From NCBI GenBank assembly GCA_905147135.1, contig LR990046.1, positions 17,948,501-18,012,500 on the forward strand: 64,000 bases of DNA. Direction: 5' to 3'. Each line of letters begins with the position of its first letter. Within the stretch, counting starts at the first letter, position 1. Positions 59,763-64,000 of the stretch are shown here, piece by piece. Below the pieces are notes generated by a model. That model was not told the DNA's origin. It was given only the letters and a program-made list of their open reading frames with translations, and did not search any database. The DNA is from Blastobasis lacticolella. Its lineage: Eukaryota; Arthropoda; Insecta; Lepidoptera; Blastobasidae. The position numbers were made by a program, and so were the translations under genes.

Positions 59763-62700
59763 ATGATAAATAACCATGAAACAATTAAAGATTGCAATGA
59801 TCCAATGATTGTGAATACCCATGATATAATCCAATGTACACAATGTAAAATTGAAATTCCTAGACATCAATATCAATATCACATGAGAACCAATATCCAT
59901 AAATCAAATAGTTTAATCCAGACCCAGTTCCAGAATATACATATCATAGCCACAGCATTCAAAAACAGAATTATGACATACCGTTTAAATCCTATACAAG
60001 GAGTTAAGTACCTCTCCCCAGAGGACTTCTTGCAGGATAATAAAGATCGAATTATAAATCTAATGAAATTATTATTAATAAAACATGACTGTATCAAAGT
60101 AAACTTTGAGTTGTTTGCCTATTTTGTGTTACCACAGTCTAGCCAACAACTATTAAAATCATTCAATATGAAGTATGAGATTGTGTATCATAATACTGAT
60201 ATGAATGATTTATATTACCATGTAATAGAGACATTTAAAAGGAAAGTTTCTGAATTTGAGCATTGTGACTCAGGGTGGTCTTACATGTCTATAAGCCACC
60301 TTGAGATTAACATTAATAAGCATAGCCCAATGAAAGGTGGATCTTATTTAGATCTGCCTCTAGCTATCAAGAATACCAAAAGTTGCCTAAATATTAAGAA
60401 TACCGATAATAAATGTTTCTTGTGGAGTATCGTTGCTGCATTACATCCTAGTAAAAGAAATGTATGCAGAATGAGTTCGTATCCACATTATTCATCCGTA
60501 TTATGTACTGAAGGAATGACTTTTCCTCCTTCATTTAATGATATCAAGTTATTTGAATCAAAAAATCTCGAAATAAGTGTAAATATATATGGTTTAGATT
60601 ACAAATACCTTGTAACAGGACCACTATATATGACGAAAACTAAAAAAGAAAACCATGTCAATTTGTTATATTTTGAAATAGATAATAAAGGACATTACTG
60701 TTTAATAAAAGATCTCGTTCGTTTAGTAAGACGACAGATCACTCATCATAAGGGCAAAGTATTATTATGTGAATCATGTTTACAGTTTTTCACCAATGAA
60801 TCAAAGTACAGAACACATCAATGTTCCAAAATATTGACTATTTTACCAGATCCTGAAACAGTACTCCAGTTTAAAAATTATGACAGAAAACAAAAAATTC
60901 CGTTTGTTATTTACGCTGACTTTGAAAGTGTATTGGAAAACTCCAATATAAATACTAGTGCGAATACGCGTACATACAAAGTTCATAAACCAGCATGTTT
61001 TGCATATTATATATGTTGCTCTTATGACACAACGTTGAATAAATATGTCACATATAGAGGTCAAGATTGTGTGGATAAGTTTATCGAGTTATTGATTGAA
61101 GATGCAAAGCATATCAATGAACAACTATCTAATAAACAACCCATGAAACCATTGACAGTTTTCCAAAATAGTAATTATTTCAATGCTTCAACTTGTCACA
61201 TTTGCGGAAACTACTTATTCGGAGATAAGGTGCGTGATCATGATCACGTTACGTCTGAATACAGAGGAGCTGCCCATTCGTATTGTAATTTAATGTTACG
61301 AGTTTGCCCGTTCATACCTGTTGTTATCCATAACTTATCGGGTTATGATTCTCACATGTTTATAAAAGAATTAGCAACATACAATGGGCCTATTAAAATT
61401 ATTCCTAAGAGTAAAGAAAAATATTTAACCATAACTAAAACGATACAAAATGAACACAGTCAATATCCAATTCAGATAAAATTTATAGATTCATTTCATT
61501 TCCTCAGTGCAAGTTTAGATACATTAAGTAAAAGTTTATCTGATACGAATTTTATTAATTTGTCTCGAGAATTTCCACAGAAGGCAAAATTTAAATTATT
61601 GCGTCATAAAGGTATTTATCCATATGACTACATGGACTCTTTTGCAAAATTTGATGAAATAAAATTACCTTTACAAGAACATTTTTATAATAGTCTAACT
61701 ATGAGCCATATAAGCGAGGATGACTACAATCATGCTTTATTAGTTTGGAAAAAGTTTAATATTCAAAATCTTGGTGAATACACAGATTTATATTTAAAAT
61801 CTGACGTATTACTATTATGCGATGTTTTCGAAAACTTCCGTAATATAAGTTTAATTCACTATAAACTCGATCCAGCATACTATGTCACATCGCCGAGTTT
61901 AAGCTGGGACGCTATGCTTCTGTATACAGACGTAAAACTAGAATTAATTAGTAACTTAGAGATATATCAAATGCTAGAAAAGGGAATCAGAGGCGGGTTA
62001 GCTCAATGCTCGTTGCGCCATGCTAAGTCTAATAATAAATATTTACCGCACTATGATGACAGTATACCGTCCAGCTATTTAGTGTATCTTGATTGCAATA
62101 ATTTATATGGTTACGCAATGACTAAGAGCTATCCAATATCCGATTTTACATTTCTATCTAGGCAAGAAATAGATAATTTAGATATAACAAGTACTTTAGA
62201 TGACAGTATATTTGGTTATATTTTAGAAGTCGATATGATATATCCAGATCACTTACATGCTTTGCATAGTGATTTGCCGTTTGCTCCCGAAAGATTTATA
62301 TCGCCAGTAGGCACGAGCCCCAAACTTATTGCGAGTTTATATGATAAATATAATTATGTAATCCATTATGTGCATCTCAAAGAATGTATAAAAAATGGTC
62401 TTATTTTAAGAAATATTCATCGTGTTTTGAGATTCCGACAAGACAATTATTTGAAAAGATATATTGACTTAAATACTGAACTTCGAAAAATATGTACAAA
62501 TGAATTCGAGAAAGACTTTTTCAAGCTTATGAACAATGCTATTTTCGGAAAAACAATTGAGAATAAACGAAAGCAGGTTAATGTTAAATTAGTGACGAAA
62601 TGGAGAGACAACAATAATATGACAAATAAACAGATTGGTGCTGAGAAATTGATCACTAAACCAAATTTTCAAAATATATCTATATTCTCTGAAAACTTTG

Positions 62701-63326
62701 CGGCTGTTCAGTTAAGCCCTGAAAAAATTATTTTGGATAGACCTATATACATCGGTTTTGTCGTGTTGGAATATGCTAAACAGCACTTATATAAGTTCCA
62801 TTATGATTTTATTAAAAAAATATATAAAGATGATGCACAACTTTGCTATACTGATACTGATAGTTTATTATATTTTATTAAGACTTACGATTTTTATCAA
62901 GATATATCTAAACATTTATCAGAATTTGATACTAGCAATTTCAGCTCTGATAATCCCTATTACATTCCTCGAGTAAATGCAAAAATTCCTGGATTGTTCA
63001 AGGATGAAATGGGAGGTGAAGTGATTTCCGAATTTATTGGTTTGAGGGCAAAATTGTACTACATAAACAGTGTAAAAACTCAAATTAAAAAGGCTAAAGG
63101 TATAAAGAAGTCTGTCACAAATCGACTTAAATTATCAAATTACAAAGAAACCTTGTTGCAAAATAAAATTAAAAGATGTAAAATGAATAACATTCGAGCT
63201 ATTCGTCATGTATTATGTTCTCAAGAAACAAATAAAGTAGTGTTAAGTAGAAACGATGATAAGAGGCAAATACTTCCAAATCAAATAGAAACTCTACCTT
63301 GGGGCCACTGTGAGACAATTTTATGA
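59763..63326 (+). CDS. Family B DNA polymerase, protein-primed type (Polinton/virus-like)
   Basis: 1,187 residues, no stop or frameshift. Order of visible parts: C2H2-like finger (C25, C28, H40, H46); a K-C-F-L-W-S-I-V-A-A-L segment (C218) paired with G-H-Y-C-L-I-K-D-L (H311), resembling a papain/OTU-like dyad; a second zinc motif (C336, C339, H352, C354); Exo I I-Y-A-D-F-E (D386, E388); an HNH/endonuclease-VII-like module C-H-I-C..D-H-D-H-V-T..Y-C-N (478-509); Exo II H-N-L-S-G-Y-D (N524, D529); Exo III Y-L-K-S-D (D681); polymerase A D-C-N-N-L-Y-G (D777); B K-L-M-N-N-A-I-F-G (921-929); C Y-T-D-T-D-S (D1031, D1033); ending L-P-W-G-H, the family's usual end. It copies DNA, probably from a protein primer. 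Downstream AATAAA at 63396-63401. Likely from an integrated Polinton-like or adintovirus-like element. Confidence 0.93.
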   Translation: MINNHETIKDCNDPMIVNTHDIIQCTQCKIEIPRHQYQYHMRTNIHKSNSLIQTQFQNIHIIATAFKNRIMTYRLNPIQGVKYLSPEDFLQDNKDRIINLMKLLLIKHDCIKVNFELFAYFVLPQSSQQLLKSFNMKYEIVYHNTDMNDLYYHVIETFKRKVSEFEHCDSGWSYMSISHLEININKHSPMKGGSYLDLPLAIKNTKSCLNIKNTDNKCFLWSIVAALHPSKRNVCRMSSYPHYSSVLCTEGMTFPPSFNDIKLFESKNLEISVNIYGLDYKYLVTGPLYMTKTKKENHVNLLYFEIDNKGHYCLIKDLVRLVRRQITHHKGKVLLCESCLQFFTNESKYRTHQCSKILTILPDPETVLQFKNYDRKQKIPFVIYADFESVLENSNINTSANTRTYKVHKPACFAYYICCSYDTTLNKYVTYRGQDCVDKFIELLIEDAKHINEQLSNKQPMKPLTVFQNSNYFNASTCHICGNYLFGDKVRDHDHVTSEYRGAAHSYCNLMLRVCPFIPVVIHNLSGYDSHMFIKELATYNGPIKIIPKSKEKYLTITKTIQNEHSQYPIQIKFIDSFHFLSASLDTLSKSLSDTNFINLSREFPQKAKFKLLRHKGIYPYDYMDSFAKFDEIKLPLQEHFYNSLTMSHISEDDYNHALLVWKKFNIQNLGEYTDLYLKSDVLLLCDVFENFRNISLIHYKLDPAYYVTSPSLSWDAMLLYTDVKLELISNLEIYQMLEKGIRGGLAQCSLRHAKSNNKYLPHYDDSIPSSYLVYLDCNNLYGYAMTKSYPISDFTFLSRQEIDNLDITSTLDDSIFGYILEVDMIYPDHLHALHSDLPFAPERFISPVGTSPKLIASLYDKYNYVIHYVHLKECIKNGLILRNIHRVLRFRQDNYLKRYIDLNTELRKICTNEFEKDFFKLMNNAIFGKTIENKRKQVNVKLVTKWRDNNNMTNKQIGAEKLITKPNFQNISIFSENFAAVQLSPEKIILDRPIYIGFVVLEYAKQHLYKFHYDFIKKIYKDDAQLCYTDTDSLLYFIKTYDFYQDISKHLSEFDTSNFSSDNPYYIPRVNAKIPGLFKDEMGGEVISEFIGLRAKLYYINSVKTQIKKAKGIKKSVTNRLKLSNYKETLLQNKIKRCKMNNIRAIRHVLCSQETNKVVLSRNDDKRQILPNQIETLPWGHCETIL

Positions 63327-63715
63327 TTTATTTACACTGATATCTGGTTGATCTGGTAATGACATGATAATATTGATTGATTTTATTTGTGAAATAATAA
63401 ATGTCTTTGTGGTGAGAGAATTAAAAATTAGTTGATAATTATATATTATACTTTAATTAAAATGTACTTCAGTTAGTAAGTTTATGAGTAATAAAGGATT
63501 ATTATTAATTAACAGAGTTTGTTTTATTTTTACTCTTTATAATAATTACTGGGCGGGAAATCATAACAAAACAATAATGAAGGTACTGGTAAGTATTGGA
63601 ATAAAATAAAACTGCTTGAAGACATTTATTTATTAGTCATTAAAATAACATCCATTAAACTGCACAATTCCATTAAATATTTAATATAACTCTGGTGTTA
63701 CAATCTTATAATTTC

Positions 63716-64000
63716 TTACAAGTTTTTTTCACTTATTCTTTTAACAATTTTATTAATCACTGTCTCCGTAGCATCCATAATTTCATCATACGCATTTTCA
63801 ACAATATACTGCACTGAAACACTATTATCATTTTCACTATTATTCATGGGTAGTATGTCTATTTTTATCAGATGACGTCCTTTACGCGAAGTTTTACGAA
63901 TAACATACGATGTCGAAGCTGACGTTTTCCTTTGGGATTTTCGAGCAGATTTTTGAGTTGATTTACAAAAATCAGATTTATCAGGCAATTTTTCTCCTTC
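63716..64000 (-). CDS. Small basic protein of the polymerase block (N-terminus off window)
   Basis: Minus-strand frame open from the window edge to a stop at 63716; the TTG at 63988 is not a convincing start because the frame continues upstream (E-G-E-K). At least 94 residues. A Ser/Lys/Thr-rich basic start is followed by S-Y-V-I-R-K, H-L-I-K-I-D-I and a helical end (Y-D-E-I-M-D-A-T-E-T-V-I-N-K-I). AATAAA at 63630-63625, converging on the polymerase transcript. Pattern similar to the other two small genes. No known family. Confidence 0.6.
   Translation of the reverse strand, partial: EGEKLPDKSDFCKSTQKSARKSQRKTSASTSYVIRKTSRKGRHLIKIDILPMNNSENDNSVSVQYIVENAYDEIMDATETVINKIVKRISEKNL

Overview
This window looks like moth or butterfly (Lepidoptera) nuclear DNA. 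It is AT-rich. The few host genes are split by short GT-AG introns. Between them lie LINE remnants (CR1/Jockey-like, R1-like), a BEL/Pao element, tRNA-headed SINEs, MITEs and other interspersed repeats. The order is inferred from gene content and repeat style; no species is claimed. All comparisons are internal to the window or from memory of families; no search was run.

Layout. 1-1.3 kb: tail of a MULE-type transposase and unusual hairpins. 2.3-18.2 kb: repeats, an inactivated CR1/Jockey-like LINE, and a tandem duplication (about 5.7 kb) carrying two nearly identical two-exon alpha-1,3-fucosyltransferase genes (8481-10484, 14083-16094). 18.3-29.4 kb: a transposon graveyard. 30.5-33.0 kb: a third, more diverged fucosyltransferase with a MITE in its intron. 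33-38.4 kb: a truncated TIR element with a GGTCCA/GGTCCT minisatellite, another LINE 3' end, and a 1.7 kb element with inverted ends. 38.9-47 kb: two beta-tubulin genes head to head, with the same intron after codon 19. The plus-strand copy is conventional. The minus-strand copy is strongly diverged in the nucleotide-contacting loops but keeps an EGEF tail motif. Between them sits an intact 1,335 bp TIR element. 47-56 kb: SINEs, MITEs and long stretches without recognisable genes.

56.2-64.0 kb is the most unusual region: an integrated virus-like (Polinton/adintovirus-like) gene block. It has an intact 1,187-residue family B DNA polymerase with all exonuclease and polymerase motifs and an HNH/endonuclease-VII-like zinc module inside the exonuclease region. 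Around it are three small genes (56266-56731 minus, 57722-59528 plus, 63716-64000 minus) whose products appear to share a short core motif. Two of them have an intron at the extreme start of the reading frame, one splitting the ATG itself. Host repeats have accumulated between and inside these genes, so the block has been resident for some time although the polymerase frame is open. The right side runs off the window, so capsid, ATPase, protease or integrase genes cannot be judged.

The fucosyltransferases would act in the Golgi on glycan fucosylation, the tubulins in microtubules. They are independent host loci sharing a neighbourhood, not a pathway.
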